NCBI GenBank assembly: GCA_965208395.1 | Contig: CBDBON010000002.1 | Span: 62,001 to 126,000, forward strand | Length of the DNA stretch: 64,000 nt | Direction: 5' to 3' | Source: CBDBON01 sp965208395 | GTDB lineage: Bacteria; Chloroflexota; Dehalococcoidia; Lucifugimonadales; CBDBON01 | The notes under the pieces: model-generated | What the model saw: only the letters and a program-made list of their open reading frames with translations | What the model was told of the DNA's origin: nothing | Database searches by the model: none | Shown: positions 39,338-47,892 of the stretch, piece after piece | Position numbering within the stretch: the stretch's first letter is position 1 | Layout: each line of letters starts with the position of its first letter | Made by a program: the position numbers and the translations under genes

Positions 39338-39589
39338 CTAGCTCCCGAACAGTTCGCCGCGCACCTCGTCTTGGCTTGTGCCCAGATGCGCCGCAACGTC
39401 AGCCACGATCCCCCTGAGCGTTCCCACACGTATGGTGCGGTGACGTGGGACAGTTACGCTGTGGGATACATCGCCGCCGGTTCTGGTCAATGTCATGTGA
39501 CTGCCCCGCTGTCTGACGGGTCGATACCCATAGCTGCGACGCAACAGTGCTGCCAGGTCTTCGCCTGACAGATCGCGCGGCAGTCTCAT
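39338..39589 (-). CDS. hicA: HicA-type mRNA interferase toxin
   Basis: An 83-residue protein with the dsRBD-like HicA fold: LSGEDLAALLRRSYGYRPVRQ, the catalytic histidine in RGSHMTLTR, and VPRHRTIRVGTLRGIVADVA. Its ATG overlaps the hicB stop (ATGA). HicA cleaves mRNA unless held by HicB. The catalytic His is present, so the toxin should be functional. Confidence 0.88.
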   Translation of the reverse strand: MRLPRDLSGEDLAALLRRSYGYRPVRQRGSHMTLTRTGGDVSHSVTVPRHRTIRVGTLRGIVADVAAHLGTSQDEVRGELFGS

Positions 39590-39789
39590 ACTGCGATGGC
39601 TTCGTCCTTGACAAAATGCAGCCGGACGATCTTGGGCTCGCCGTCTTCCCCAAAGTGGCAAAGCACGGCGTCCCTTACCATAGCCTTCAGGTCGGCCCAG
39701 TCTTCTCCCTGTGTGAAGATGCTGTAGCCCAGCGCCCTAGCGTCGAATCCACCTTCGACGGCTTCGGTCACTTCGAATACGATCTCCAT
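39586..39789 (-). CDS. hicB: HicB-like antitoxin
   Basis: A 67-residue protein of the short HicB-like type (FEVTEAVEGGFDARALGYSI, then EDWADLKAMVRDAVLCHF), lacking an added DNA-binding domain. Members of this group are often mislabelled as 2-oxoisovalerate dehydrogenase subunits. It precedes and overlaps hicA by 4 bp, so the antitoxin is made first. As it lacks a DNA-binding domain, autoregulation may work differently from HTH-containing HicB. Confidence 0.82.
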   Translation of the reverse strand: MEIVFEVTEAVEGGFDARALGYSIFTQGEDWADLKAMVRDAVLCHFGEDGEPKIVRLHFVKDEAIAV

Positions 39790-39939
39790 CGGCTCTCCCT
39801 ATAGCCACTCCAACGCTGGCTGGACGCCGTTCTTCGTGTCACGACTTGACAGCTCCGTACTCAGTGTAAGAGGGCTGCGACGAACGCGCAACGTCAGCCC
39901 TGCCGGGCGCAGGGTGATGTCGACGGGGGACAGGGTCGA

Positions 39940-40641
39940 TCACTGCTGAGAGCGGGTGATTTCGAGCGAGCCGAAGGTGATCGACGCGTTGACGGTAAGG
40001 GTCGGAGCGCCGTCCGTTTCGGAGGGCTGAGGCCGGGCCTGTTCGATGTTCCCGAAGGTCGGTGCGCCGTTGACTATTACCACCCATTCGTCCGGCACGC
40101 GTAGCTCCACGCTGCCCATGAAGACATCCACGTCGAGGACGGGGTCGCGCGCCGGCTTTGCGCCTCCCAGGTCGAGAACGACACTTCCGAAGGTCGCGGA
40201 GACCTTTCCGGATCGAAGGCTCTGCGAGGTGACGCGCTGCTCGCCGGTGCTGAAGAGGGCCGAAACGTCTATTGAATTCTTGTCCTTCTCCTCCACTCGG
40301 GGCGCTCTGGCGGTTCGTGGACGGCGCACGCCGCGCCCTCCGAGCAGAATCCAGACGCCTATGCCGATGATGATGACGGGCCAGAGCAGCCCGGAGTCGA
40401 CGATGTCGAGCGTCGTCAGCAGGAGTACGACGCCTACGGCTATCAGGACGATCTGCCCCATCGGAGCGGCCCGGGACCGGGCGAGGCCGGAGACACCCAG
40501 GAGAATCAGGATGGCGGGCCACCAGTCGCCAATAAAGTCCCCCACGTCGACGTCGACGATGTCCAGGTTGCCGATCAGGAAGACGACGCCCAGGACTATG
40601 AGCACGCTGGCTATGATGAACCGGCCTCGACTTAGCTTCAC
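39940..40641 (-). CDS. LiaF-like membrane protein
   Basis: A 233-residue protein with four closely packed hydrophobic helices in residues 1-105 (DUF5668/LiaF-type, GRFIIASVLIVLGVVFLIGN) and a soluble C-terminal beta-helix-like domain (VSATFGSVVLDLGGA, DVFMGSVELRVPDEW, ITFGSLEI) with repeated GS turns. In Firmicutes LiaF restrains the LiaSR envelope-stress system; no LiaS or LiaR lies here. It is followed upstream by a DUF1461 membrane protein 24 bp away on the same strand, so they are likely cotranscribed. Confidence 0.82.
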   Translation of the reverse strand: MKLSRGRFIIASVLIVLGVVFLIGNLDIVDVDVGDFIGDWWPAILILLGVSGLARSRAAPMGQIVLIAVGVVLLLTTLDIVDSGLLWPVIIIGIGVWILLGGRGVRRPRTARAPRVEEKDKNSIDVSALFSTGEQRVTSQSLRSGKVSATFGSVVLDLGGAKPARDPVLDVDVFMGSVELRVPDEWVVIVNGAPTFGNIEQARPQPSETDGAPTLTVNASITFGSLEITRSQQ

Positions 40642-40665
40642 GTGGAGTCTCCTCTCTTCACTTGC

Positions 40666-41412
40666 TCACTCGGATGAGGTCGAATCTGTCTGAGAACGGG
40701 GCTTTCCGGCGCGGCGGCGCAGCGCCAGGCCGGCGGCGACTAGAGCGGCGGCCTCCACGATGGTCGAGCCGGCGATCCACATCGTCGCGTCGAAGAAGAA
40801 GCCCTGAGGGAACATCGCTATCAGGTAGTCGGTGCTGGGGTCGAGCTTCCACAGGTCGTTGGTGAAGCTGACCAGGTGGAAGGCGAGGAAGAGCCTGTCG
40901 AAGCCGACGAGCGAGGCAAGTCCCGTGACGACCACCAGCCCCAACGTCGCGCCGCCGCCTATGACCAGCAGCTTGGCCAGACCTGGAAGGAATTCGCGCC
41001 GACGCACGATCAGGCCGATGGTGATGAAGGCGGCGAGGTAGGCGGCGGAGAGCTCCTGCACCCGGTAGACGCCCCTCACGAGGGTCTTCACGTCCCGCAT
41101 GTGGAGCACCTCTCGCGTCCGGAAGAGGCTGCCGACGCGGGAGTAGCCGACAATCACGCTGACGGTGATGAACTCATCGTCGTTGTTGAAGTAGTCGCGG
41201 ATCTGCCTGCCGGCGGAGAGGAGCTCCTCGCGCTCGATGCCGGTCCGCCCGACGCTGTCGTGCCGGTCGAAGCCGTAGCTGTAGAGCAGCGGCGCGTTGA
41301 TTACCCACCGGACGTTCGTCGTGATGAGGAAGAGGGGGACGGCGGCGACGAAGAGAGCGGCGGCGGCCAGACGGAGCAGCCTCTTGTAGTGGAGGGTGGG
41401 CAGAGGTCTCAT
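40666..41412 (-). CDS. TIGR01906/DUF1461 family integral membrane protein
   Basis: A 248-residue protein with a first helix (RLAAAALFVAAVPLFLITT), an extracytoplasmic segment containing FDRHDSVGRTGIEREELLS and VLHMRDVKTLVRGV, and four more helices. These are the DUF1461 hallmarks; the role is unknown. The ATG at 41412 is preferred because the upstream in-frame extension is encoded by a minus-strand REP copy (41435-41472). Confidence 0.85.
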   Translation of the reverse strand: MRPLPTLHYKRLLRLAAAALFVAAVPLFLITTNVRWVINAPLLYSYGFDRHDSVGRTGIEREELLSAGRQIRDYFNNDDEFITVSVIVGYSRVGSLFRTREVLHMRDVKTLVRGVYRVQELSAAYLAAFITIGLIVRRREFLPGLAKLLVIGGGATLGLVVVTGLASLVGFDRLFLAFHLVSFTNDLWKLDPSTDYLIAMFPQGFFFDATMWIAGSTIVEAAALVAAGLALRRRAGKPRSQTDSTSSE

Positions 41413-41434
41413 GCCGTTGAGCACGGCTCCGCCG

Positions 41435-41472
41435 CCATCTCGGTCTTCCCCCGCGGACGAGGGAGGAGGCGG
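41435..41472 (-). repeat. REP-like palindrome, minus-strand copy F
   Basis: On the minus strand, CTCCCTCGTCCGCGGGGGAAG is followed by ACCGAGATGGCGG, a diverged version of the family stem and GAGATGGGG tail. Confidence 0.6.
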
Positions 41473-41568
41473 AAGCGTGGGCCTTCTCGACGGCACTGCT
41501 TGGGGCGCATTCTGCTAGCATGATATGAGCCCGTTTTCGGCGCTGTCAACGCGGCCCTTCCTACTCCG

Positions 41569-41633
41569 TCATTCCGGCCCCCGAGCCGGAATCCAGGGGC
41601 CGGGGAGTGGGTTCCCGCTTCCGCGGGAACGAC
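41569..41633 (+). repeat. double palindrome upstream of mazG
   Basis: CCGGCCCCCGAGCCGG and GTTCCCGCTTCCGCGGGAAC are two GC palindromes linked by GGCCGGGGAGTGG. They resemble repeats common in many bacteria near gene ends. The region is read open by an in-frame extension of mazG but is not likely coding. Confidence 0.65.
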
Positions 41634-41653
41634 GAAGAGACGGTGGGAGAGAG

Positions 41654-42466
41654 ATGACCGAAATGTCTGAGTTTCCGTCCACCTACGAGGGTCTGCGGCT
41701 GCTCGTCGAGCGGCTGCATGGGCCGGAGGGCTGTCCGTGGGACCGTGACCAGACGCCGCAGTCGCTGCGGCCGCTGCTGCTGGAGGAGTGCTACGAGTTG
41801 GCCGAGGCGCTCGACGAGGGGGTCCCGTCCGCGGTGGCGGAGGAGCTCGGCGACGTTCTGTTCCATGTCGTGACTCAGCTCCACATGGGGGAGGCGGCGG
41901 GCCTGTTCGACGAGGCGCAGGTGGCCGGCGGCCTGATCCGCAAGCTGGTGAACCGGCACCCGCACGTGTTCGGCGACGCCGTCGCGGCCGAAGCAGCCGA
42001 GGTCGAGGCCAGCTGGGAGGAGCTGAAGCGAGCGGAGAGGTCCGGCCGGGGCGGGTCGATGCTCGACGGCGTTCCCCGGAGCATGCCCGCGCTGTCGTAC
42101 GCGCGGTCGGTGCAGGGGCGGGCCGCCCGCCTGGGCTTCGACTGGGACGACTTTTCCGGCGTGCTGGAGAAGCTGGCGGAGGAGATAGAGGAGGTCGGCA
42201 GAGCCGAGTCGGACGATGAACGGGAAAAAGAGATGGGTGACGTGCTCTTCTCGGTCGTGAACGCCGCCCGTTGGATGGGCGTCGACCCCGAGGCTGCGCT
42301 GCGCCGGACGAACCTCAGGTTCTACGACCGGTTCGCCGCGATGGAGCGAATGTGCGAGGAGCGCGGCCTCATCTTCCGCGAGCTGCCGCTGGAGGAGAAG
42401 GAGGCACTGTGGCAGGAGGCGAAGCGCCGCCTACGACCGCCAGAGGATCGGAAGGCGCAGCAGTAG
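41654..42466 (+). CDS. mazG: MazG-type nucleoside triphosphate pyrophosphohydrolase
   Basis: A 270-residue MazG with two tandem all-alpha NTP-PPase domains. The first begins LLVERLHGPEGCPWDRDQT and carries the Mg-binding EECYELAEALDEG and EELGDVLFHV motifs; the second has EKLAEEIEEVGRAE and EKEMGDVLFSVVNAARW. Such enzymes remove non-canonical or excess NTPs. ATG 41654 with GGGAGAGAG is chosen over an earlier in-frame ATG whose extension is made of palindromic repeats. Its 3' end overlaps the convergent MFS gene by 36 bp. Confidence 0.94.
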   Translation: MTEMSEFPSTYEGLRLLVERLHGPEGCPWDRDQTPQSLRPLLLEECYELAEALDEGVPSAVAEELGDVLFHVVTQLHMGEAAGLFDEAQVAGGLIRKLVNRHPHVFGDAVAAEAAEVEASWEELKRAERSGRGGSMLDGVPRSMPALSYARSVQGRAARLGFDWDDFSGVLEKLAEEIEEVGRAESDDEREKEMGDVLFSVVNAARWMGVDPEAALRRTNLRFYDRFAAMERMCEERGLIFRELPLEEKEALWQEAKRRLRPPEDRKAQQ

Positions 42467-43762
42467 CGCGGCCAGCGAGACAGCCACCAGGCACGCGGCC
42501 GCCATGGTAGCTGTATGCGGGCCGAACATCTGGGCCAGCGTTCCGGCCAGCAGGCTCCCGGCAGGAAAGAATCCCCACGTCACCATGTAGAGTCCTCCGA
42601 TCCTCCCCCGCATCTCTTCGTCGACCATCATCTGTATCGTCGCCGTGGTGGTCGCCCAGAAGCAGGATACGCCGACGCCGAGCGCGACCAGCAGTGGCAT
42701 GACCAGCCGGTAGGAGTCGATCTGAGTGAGCACCAGCATGCAGAGGACGAGCCATGAGACGCTCAGGACGACGAGCCTGCCCTGGCGGCTTGCCTGGCCG
42801 AAGGTCGCGAGACCGATCGTCCCGATCCCGGAGCCGACGCCCAGCGCGGTGAGCAGCACTCCGAGTCCACTGGGGCCGACGCCGAACACCTCGGCGGCGT
42901 AGACCGGCATCAGCCCGTGTACGAAGGGCATCACCAGCACCGGAGGGACGACCCCGAGCAGGAGCAGCCCCAGGAGCATCGGCTGCCCGCGGACGTACTC
43001 TGCGCCCTCCCGCAGGCTGGCGAAGGCCTCGCCGACCCGCCGGAGCACCCTGGGACTCTCCTCGAAGCGCAGCGACAGCGCGAGGACGACGCCTATGGCG
43101 CAGAGGGCGGCCTGCGTCAGAAGCGCAGGCCCCGCTCCGACCAGCCCCAGCATCAGCCCCCCCGCGGCCGGCGCCGCGAGCCGCGTCGCGCTGAAGGCCA
43201 TCGCGTTGAGAGCGAAGGCGTTTACCATCGCCTCCTTGGGAACGAAGCGCGCGACCAGCGACATGCGCGTCGGCTCGGCTACAACCCAAGGCAGGCCGAT
43301 GAGGAAGGAGAAGGTCAGTATGGTCCACGGCTCGACCAGGTCGAAGATGACGACCATGGCGAAGCCGACGGTGATGAGCGTCTGGTAGGCTATCGCCGCC
43401 ACGAGCATCTTGCGCCGGTCCCAGGAGTCGACGAGCACGCCGCCGAGCGGCCCGGCCAGGAGGAAGGGGACGGCCCCCAGGCCGAGCGCGAGGCTGGTCA
43501 GAAGGGGCGAGCGGGTCAGCTCGTATGTGAGCCACCCCAGGACGACCTCCTGTATGCCCCAGCTGGCGCTCGCGCTGAAGGTCATGCCCCAGAGCAGCCG
43601 GAAGTTGCCGTACCTGAAGGAGTCGAAGGTGTGGAGACGCAGGCGCGGGATGGAACGCCTTCTTCTCGTACGGGTTGCGGGCCCTGAGGGGCCTGCAGGC
43701 TCCTCGGAGGCGGTCTGCAGCGGCGCTTCGGGCGTGTCGTGCAATACCTGAGTCTGTTCCAT
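42431..43762 (-). CDS. MFS exporter (EntS/MFS-3 type)
   Basis: A 443-residue transporter with about twelve helices after a 45-residue cytoplasmic tail rich in Arg (ATRTRRRRSIPRLRL). The loop 2-3 motif appears as GPLGGVLVDSWDRRKML, and the overall layout matches enterobactin-exporter-like MFS proteins. The first helix follows DSFRYGNFRLLWGM. Substrate is unknown. A palindrome over the promoter (43811-43836) suggests repression by an unlinked regulator, as usual for drug exporters. Confidence 0.9.
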   Translation of the reverse strand: MEQTQVLHDTPEAPLQTASEEPAGPSGPATRTRRRRSIPRLRLHTFDSFRYGNFRLLWGMTFSASASWGIQEVVLGWLTYELTRSPLLTSLALGLGAVPFLLAGPLGGVLVDSWDRRKMLVAAIAYQTLITVGFAMVVIFDLVEPWTILTFSFLIGLPWVVAEPTRMSLVARFVPKEAMVNAFALNAMAFSATRLAAPAAGGLMLGLVGAGPALLTQAALCAIGVVLALSLRFEESPRVLRRVGEAFASLREGAEYVRGQPMLLGLLLLGVVPPVLVMPFVHGLMPVYAAEVFGVGPSGLGVLLTALGVGSGIGTIGLATFGQASRQGRLVVLSVSWLVLCMLVLTQIDSYRLVMPLLVALGVGVSCFWATTTATIQMMVDEEMRGRIGGLYMVTWGFFPAGSLLAGTLAQMFGPHTATMAAACLVAVSLAALLLRLPILWRS

Positions 43763-43810
43763 CTGCGCGAGACCCTCCAGGGGCTTGCGGCCGGGCCTTA
43801 ATCGGCCAAT

Positions 43811-43836
43811 AACTCATGATAAACCACTCATGAGTT
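43811..43836. promoter_or_regulatory. operator overlapping the MFS exporter promoter
   Basis: AACTCATGA and TCATGAGTT form a perfect 9-bp dyad with an 8-bp centre. It covers the -10 box and part of the spacer of the promoter described for 43816-43845. Confidence 0.65.
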
Positions 43837-43845
43837 TTGCTTCAA
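43816..43845 (-). promoter_or_regulatory. MFS exporter promoter
   Basis: Minus-strand TTGAAG and TATCAT are separated by 18 bp, about 50 bp upstream of the ATG at 43762. Confidence 0.55.
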
Positions 43846-43898
43846 TGGGCAATCCGCTCTCAAAAGAGGTGCAGAGCTCGATTTGTGTAACTCCGTCT

Positions 43899-43916
43899 CT
43901 CCCGCGAAAGCGGGAG
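43899..43916. repeat. REP-like palindrome upstream of the IMPase gene
   Basis: CTCCCGC GAAA GCGGGAG, a perfect 7-bp stem with a GNRA-type loop. Confidence 0.6.
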
Positions 43917-43993
43917 TCCATCCTGCTCTCACTTCAATCTTTCTCCCCATAGTCGTCGTGGTAGACTGGCCCCACCCATCCTGGAGGGCCGCA

Positions 43994-44893
43994 GTGTCCC
44001 AGACGCCTGACGACGCCGTGCTCATGGAGATCGAGGCTCACGCCGCGGAGGCCGCGCGCTCGGCGGGCGCGGTGCTCGCGCGGCGCTTCGGACGCCCCCT
44101 GCAGGTCGAGTTCAAGGACGGGGAGAAAAGTAACCCGGTTACGCCGGTCGACCGGGATGTCCAGCGGCTGGTCGCCGAGGGGATAGCGGAGCGCTTCCCG
44201 GAGCACGGGATCGTTGGAGAGGAGGACGAGGAGGAGGACGACGCGGCCGTCCGCGAGCTGACCTGGGTGCTGGACCCGCTCGACGGGACGAAGAACTTCA
44301 TATCGGGGCTGCCATTCTACGCCTCTTCGGTCGGGGTGCTGCACAGGGGAAGGCCGGTCGCCGGCGCGATTTTTCTGTCTTGGCCGGGCGCGGACGGAGG
44401 AATGGTGCTGCATGGACGGAGAGGGGGCGGCCTCTTCAGGGACGGTGAGCCGCTCGGCCGGGCCGGAGGGGAGTGCCGGGATGGGCCGGTGGTCGCCGGG
44501 ATGCCGGGGAGCTTCGCGTCCGTCTACCGGCTCAGGGATGCGGAGGGGAAGCGGATCGGAGAGCCCCGGGTGACGGGGAGCATCGTATACGAGCTTGGAC
44601 TCGTGGCGCTGGGGGCGCTGGACTACGCGGTCGTGAACGCGCCTCGGTTGTGGGACGTGGCCGCCGCCGTGCTGCTGGTCGCGGAGGCGGGCGGACTGGT
44701 GGTGCGGGGGAGCCGCGTCAGGGGAGTCTCCCGGCTGATGGGCCGCACGAGATGGGAGCCGCTGGATGCTCTGGTGTCGCCGTGCGAGGAGGGCGTGACG
44801 AGGCAGGCGGAGCTGCGCCGCTGGTCTGTCCCGCTGGTCGCGGGACGTCCGGACTCGGTCCGGTACGTCGCCGCGCGTCTGCGGCGTCGGTAG
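43994..44893 (+). CDS. inositol monophosphatase-family phosphatase
   Basis: A 299-residue Mg-dependent phosphatase. The metal and phosphate sites are GIVGEEDEEEDD and WVLDPLDGTKNF, with a C-terminal PRLWDVAAAVLLVAEAGG in place of the usual WDxAA motif. Substrates of the family include inositol-, histidinol-, fructose- and adenosine phosphates; I cannot choose between them. GTG 43994 has GGAGGG 6 bp upstream. The C-terminal 40 residues extend beyond the usual fold. It leads a short operon with a methyltransferase 12 bp downstream. Confidence 0.87.
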   Translation: MSQTPDDAVLMEIEAHAAEAARSAGAVLARRFGRPLQVEFKDGEKSNPVTPVDRDVQRLVAEGIAERFPEHGIVGEEDEEEDDAAVRELTWVLDPLDGTKNFISGLPFYASSVGVLHRGRPVAGAIFLSWPGADGGMVLHGRRGGGLFRDGEPLGRAGGECRDGPVVAGMPGSFASVYRLRDAEGKRIGEPRVTGSIVYELGLVALGALDYAVVNAPRLWDVAAAVLLVAEAGGLVVRGSRVRGVSRLMGRTRWEPLDALVSPCEEGVTRQAELRRWSVPLVAGRPDSVRYVAARLRRR

Positions 44894-44905
44894 CGGGAGG
44901 GGGCG

Positions 44906-45463
44906 ATGGCCGATCGATACGGCGATGAGTGGAAGGCGGGTCTGCTGGACCCGGAGCGGAGGTTCGTCGGGCTCGGAGTCGCCGACTTCCTCGAGGAGGC
45001 GGGACTTGGCTCAGGCATGACGATGGTGGACTATGGCTGCGGCCCCGGCTTCGTCACGCTCCGGGCGGGAGAGATCGTCGGCCCCGCCGGCAGGGTGTAC
45101 GCGCTGGACATCCACGAGGGGATGGTGGCGCTGGCCGGATCGAGGGCCGCCGAGGCGGGGTTGACGAACGTGACGACGCTGCTGAACGACGGGCCGGAGG
45201 CGCCGCTGCCGGACGGGGTGGCCGACTTCGTGACTTGCATCTTCGTGACCCACTACCGGGAGTCGCGGCCCGAGAGGGGCGCCCTTGCCGCAGACCTGGC
45301 GCGGCTGCTGAAGCCCGGGGGCCGCCTCGTCGTCCTACAGTGGGCCGACCGGATGTCCGGAGAGGAGACGGTCGAGCTGCTCACGGCGGCCGGGCTGGAG
45401 TGCTCCGGGCCGTACCCGGCTATAGACAACCAGTGCAGGGTGACGGCCGCCAGGCTGCTGTGA
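44906..45463 (+). CDS. class I SAM-dependent methyltransferase
   Basis: A 185-residue methyltransferase with motif I MVDYGCGPGFVTL, motif II-like VYALDIHEGMVALA and motif VI-like LKPGGRLVVLQW. The layout resembles UbiE/arsenite-methyltransferase-like enzymes, but the extra cysteines needed for arsenite are absent. It is 12 bp after the phosphatase gene. Confidence 0.84.
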   Translation: MADRYGDEWKAGLLDPERRFVGLGVADFLEEAGLGSGMTMVDYGCGPGFVTLRAGEIVGPAGRVYALDIHEGMVALAGSRAAEAGLTNVTTLLNDGPEAPLPDGVADFVTCIFVTHYRESRPERGALAADLARLLKPGGRLVVLQWADRMSGEETVELLTAAGLECSGPYPAIDNQCRVTAARLL

Positions 45464-45504
45464 GGAGACGCGGGTCCAAGCGTCAAATCACAGCATTAAC
45501 GGAC

Positions 45505-45533
45505 TTGCACCGACCAGATATCTAGTTTACTAT
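45505..45533 (+). promoter_or_regulatory. promoter and palindromic operator of phd-vapC, leaderless
   Basis: TTGCAC and TACTAT lie 17 bp apart, and the antitoxin ATG at 45540 falls at the expected transcription start. The perfect 10-bp palindrome ACTATATAGT (45529-45538) overlaps the -10 box and is the likely autorepression site. Confidence 0.65.
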
Positions 45534-45539
45534 ATAGTC

Positions 45540-45791
45540 ATGTCTACAACTGTGTTGAACATGCACGAAGCGAAGACGCACCTGTCCAAGCACATCGCGG
45601 ACTTGAAGGTCGGTGATCGGATCGTCCTGTGTCGCCGGAACAGGCCGGTCGCCGAGATCCTGCCGCTCGCTGATCAGGGGGCTGAGCCCCGACCCGTGGG
45701 TCTCGGAAGGGGCCTTGCCCGGCTGACGGACGCCTTCTTCGATCCGCTTCCCGACGAGGTGCTCGACGATTTCGAGGGCGCCGCGGGATGA
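45540..45791 (+). CDS. Phd/YefM-type antitoxin
   Basis: An 83-residue antitoxin with the Phd start VLNMHEAKTHLSKHIADLKVGD and the strand RIVLCRRNRPVAEILPL, followed by a toxin-binding tail ending in an amphipathic helix (LPDEVLDDFEGAAG). Members dimerise to bind an operator through the N-terminus. The toxin gene starts 16 bp downstream. The mRNA is likely leaderless. Confidence 0.88.
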   Translation: MSTTVLNMHEAKTHLSKHIADLKVGDRIVLCRRNRPVAEILPLADQGAEPRPVGLGRGLARLTDAFFDPLPDEVLDDFEGAAG

Positions 45792-45807
45792 GCCGCTCCC
45801 GGCGGCA

Positions 45808-46194
45808 ATGAGGCTGCTGCTCGACACGGTCGCCTTCATCTGGTTGGTCGAAGGCGACAGCCGCCTGTCCGCGTTCGCCCGGACGTCGATCATCGACCCC
45901 GCCAACGACGTCTATCTGAGCGCGGCGTCGGCATGGGAGATCGCGGTCAAGCACGCTCTGGGACGTCTGCCCCTGCGGGTGTCTCCTCAAGAGTACGTCG
46001 TTGGGCAGCGACAACTCCATAGGATCGAGTCGCTACCGATTACGGAAGAGGCCACCCTTCAGGTGGGCAAGCTGCCCGGGCTGCACCGTGACCCGTTCGA
46101 CCGGCTCATCGTCGCTCAGGCAATCGTAGAGGGGCTGGCAGTCGTGACCCCCGACCGCCTGATAAGCGCGTATCCCGTTCGGGTCGCGTGGTGA
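45808..46194 (+). CDS. vapC: PIN-domain ribonuclease toxin (VapC-like)
   Basis: A 128-residue PIN nuclease: LLLDTVAFIWLVEGD with the first acidic residue, LSAASAWEIAVKHALG with the Glu, and HRDPFDRLIVAQAIVEG with the later Asp pair, ending VTPDRLISAYPV. This subgroup is usually paired with Phd-type antitoxins, as here. All catalytic acids appear present. Confidence 0.9.
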   Translation: MRLLLDTVAFIWLVEGDSRLSAFARTSIIDPANDVYLSAASAWEIAVKHALGRLPLRVSPQEYVVGQRQLHRIESLPITEEATLQVGKLPGLHRDPFDRLIVAQAIVEGLAVVTPDRLISAYPVRVAW

Positions 46195-46220
46195 CCGTTG
46201 TGAATGCGGGATAGGCGGCG

Positions 46221-47822
46221 CTAACCGTCGTCCTGGCCGTAGACGGTCGTGTCGGTGTGGGTGGCGAACCAGCCGAACCAGAAGGACATGTGGGTCGGCA
46301 CCCGGTCGAGGCGGCGCCCGTCGGCCGCTTCGAGGAACTCCTCGGTGACGGTCCAGCTCGTGCCCCCGGAGTCGACCAGCGAGGAGGGCAGTCCTCCCGG
46401 CGCGGGCGAGTCGTCTCCGAAGGAGAATGCGGCCCCGTCCCTGAGGTAGACCCGCGCGGCGTTCGACACTGACGAGGCTATGACGACCACGTCGATGCCG
46501 CCGAGGGTGTCGTTGATCACCCGCTCGCTCTGCAGCCTCTCCACCGGGTAGGCGCGGCTCTCTCCGCCCTGGCTCAGGCCGAGAACGATGGCCTTCGTCG
46601 CCAGCGCGTCGCTCCGCTCCCAGACGGGGAACATCGTAAAGGGGCTGGCGAAGTAGTCGTTGTACGTGGCCCGCGGGTCCGACTCGTTCTCGTACTGCTC
46701 AGGGGCGTAGACGCCGGTCTCGAGGGCCAGGACGGTCGTGTCGGGATGCTGGGCCATCCACTCTCCCCAGGTCGTCAGCTCGACGGGGAAGAAGGACAGC
46801 TTGATCCCGGAGTCGGCGAGCGGCCCCACCACCGGCTCGCCGGTGAGCTGCTGCCAGAGAGAGTTGGTGAGCCGGTCGTACATCACCTTGTTGCTGCGGT
46901 AGAGGAGGCCGGAGGTCCCGAAGGTTGTCGGCTCCCCGTCGATCTTTGCGGAATACACGATTCCGGTGCCGCAGAGCGTTCAGTAGGCCAGGGCGATGGG
47001 CTCGCCTCCCAGGGTGTCGTTGGCCATCTCGTGAGGGTTCATGATCCTCAGCGGGTAGGCCCTGTGCTCGCCGTTGATGGAGACTCCGAAGACGCGCTCA
47101 TCCGCGTCGAGGTAGTCGGCCTCGCCGGCCGCCACCGTCGGCGCGTTCTGGAGGTCGGGGATGCCGTCGGGCCGGACTCCTCCCCAGAGCAGCTCGGTGA
47201 TATCGATGCGGGCCGTCCTGTCGGCGTCTCCCAGGAAGATCTGGTACCGTTCGCTGATGGCCGAGAGGAGATTGATCTTCCAGGCTATGTAGTGGGACGG
47301 CGGTTGGTATTCGTCGCTGTGCTTGGCGAGCCACTCGGTGGCTTCTAGCCAGCCCCGCGGCTCGCGGCCGATGTCGAAGTTCTCCCCGGTGAGCCGCCCG
47401 ATCGCCTCGCTCAATATCGCGGCCATGACCGGGTCGCTGATGAAGCGGGCGAACTCTATCAGCACCGGCACCAGCGAGGTGTCGTTCGCGTCGACGATGG
47501 AGCGCAGGGCAAGCAGGGTAGTCTCGGCCGTCTGCTGCGGGTTGCCGTAGATGTTGAACATCGCCTCGTTGGAGTCGTACCCCGTGGGGGCTGTCCCGCC
47601 CGCGGGCGTGGAGGCAGCCTGGGCCGTGGGCGTCGGGTCCAACGGGGCCGGAGCGACCGTCGGCGTAGGGTCCGGCAGGGCCGGTCCGGAGCCCGCGGAA
47701 GGGCTCGCCGCGAACGGAGTGGGCACGCCCGCCGCAGTCCCGGACGCCGGCTCGTCTCCGCAGGCAGCCGCGACCGCCATGACGGAGAGGGCCGCGAGGG
47801 CGTATGTGATGAGCTTTCTCAT
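46221..47822 (-). CDS. DUF3179 lipoprotein, selenocysteine at in-frame UGA
   Basis: From ATG 47822 the frame meets one TGA at 46980-46982 and stays open in the same frame to 46221, giving 533 residues with selenocysteine at 281. The site reads IALAY-U-TLCGTGIVYSAKIDG; family members have a Cys here in a YCxLC motif, so the change is Cys to Sec in a CxxC pair. The N-terminus is a lipoprotein signal (VAAACGDE) with a Pro-rich linker; DUF3179 sequence (ISINGEHRAYPL-like) runs on both sides of the UGA and later (VIASSVSNAARVY). A hairpin with loop CGTGT lies 20 nt after the UGA. An exported redox role is inferred. Confidence 0.85.
46947..46973 (-). promoter_or_regulatory. candidate bacterial SECIS hairpin of the DUF3179 gene
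   Basis: Upper stem GGAAT/ATTCC with loop CGTGT, plus a lower TGC/GCA stem and a bulge; TGCGG/CCGCA is an alternative lower pairing. The loop starts 20 nt after the UGA and its second base is G. Confidence 0.62.
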
Positions 47823-47892
47823 AGATCAGGGAGTCTATCCTACTACTACGTCCTGGGCCAGTCGGCGGATTGGGGGTAGCCGATGCGCCCTC

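Noticed and set aside
46975..46985. Treating the DUF3179 gene as a pseudogene split by a nonsense mutation
   Set aside because: The UGA replaces a conserved redox Cys, the frame is otherwise intact, a SECIS-like hairpin follows and a second gene shows the same pattern.
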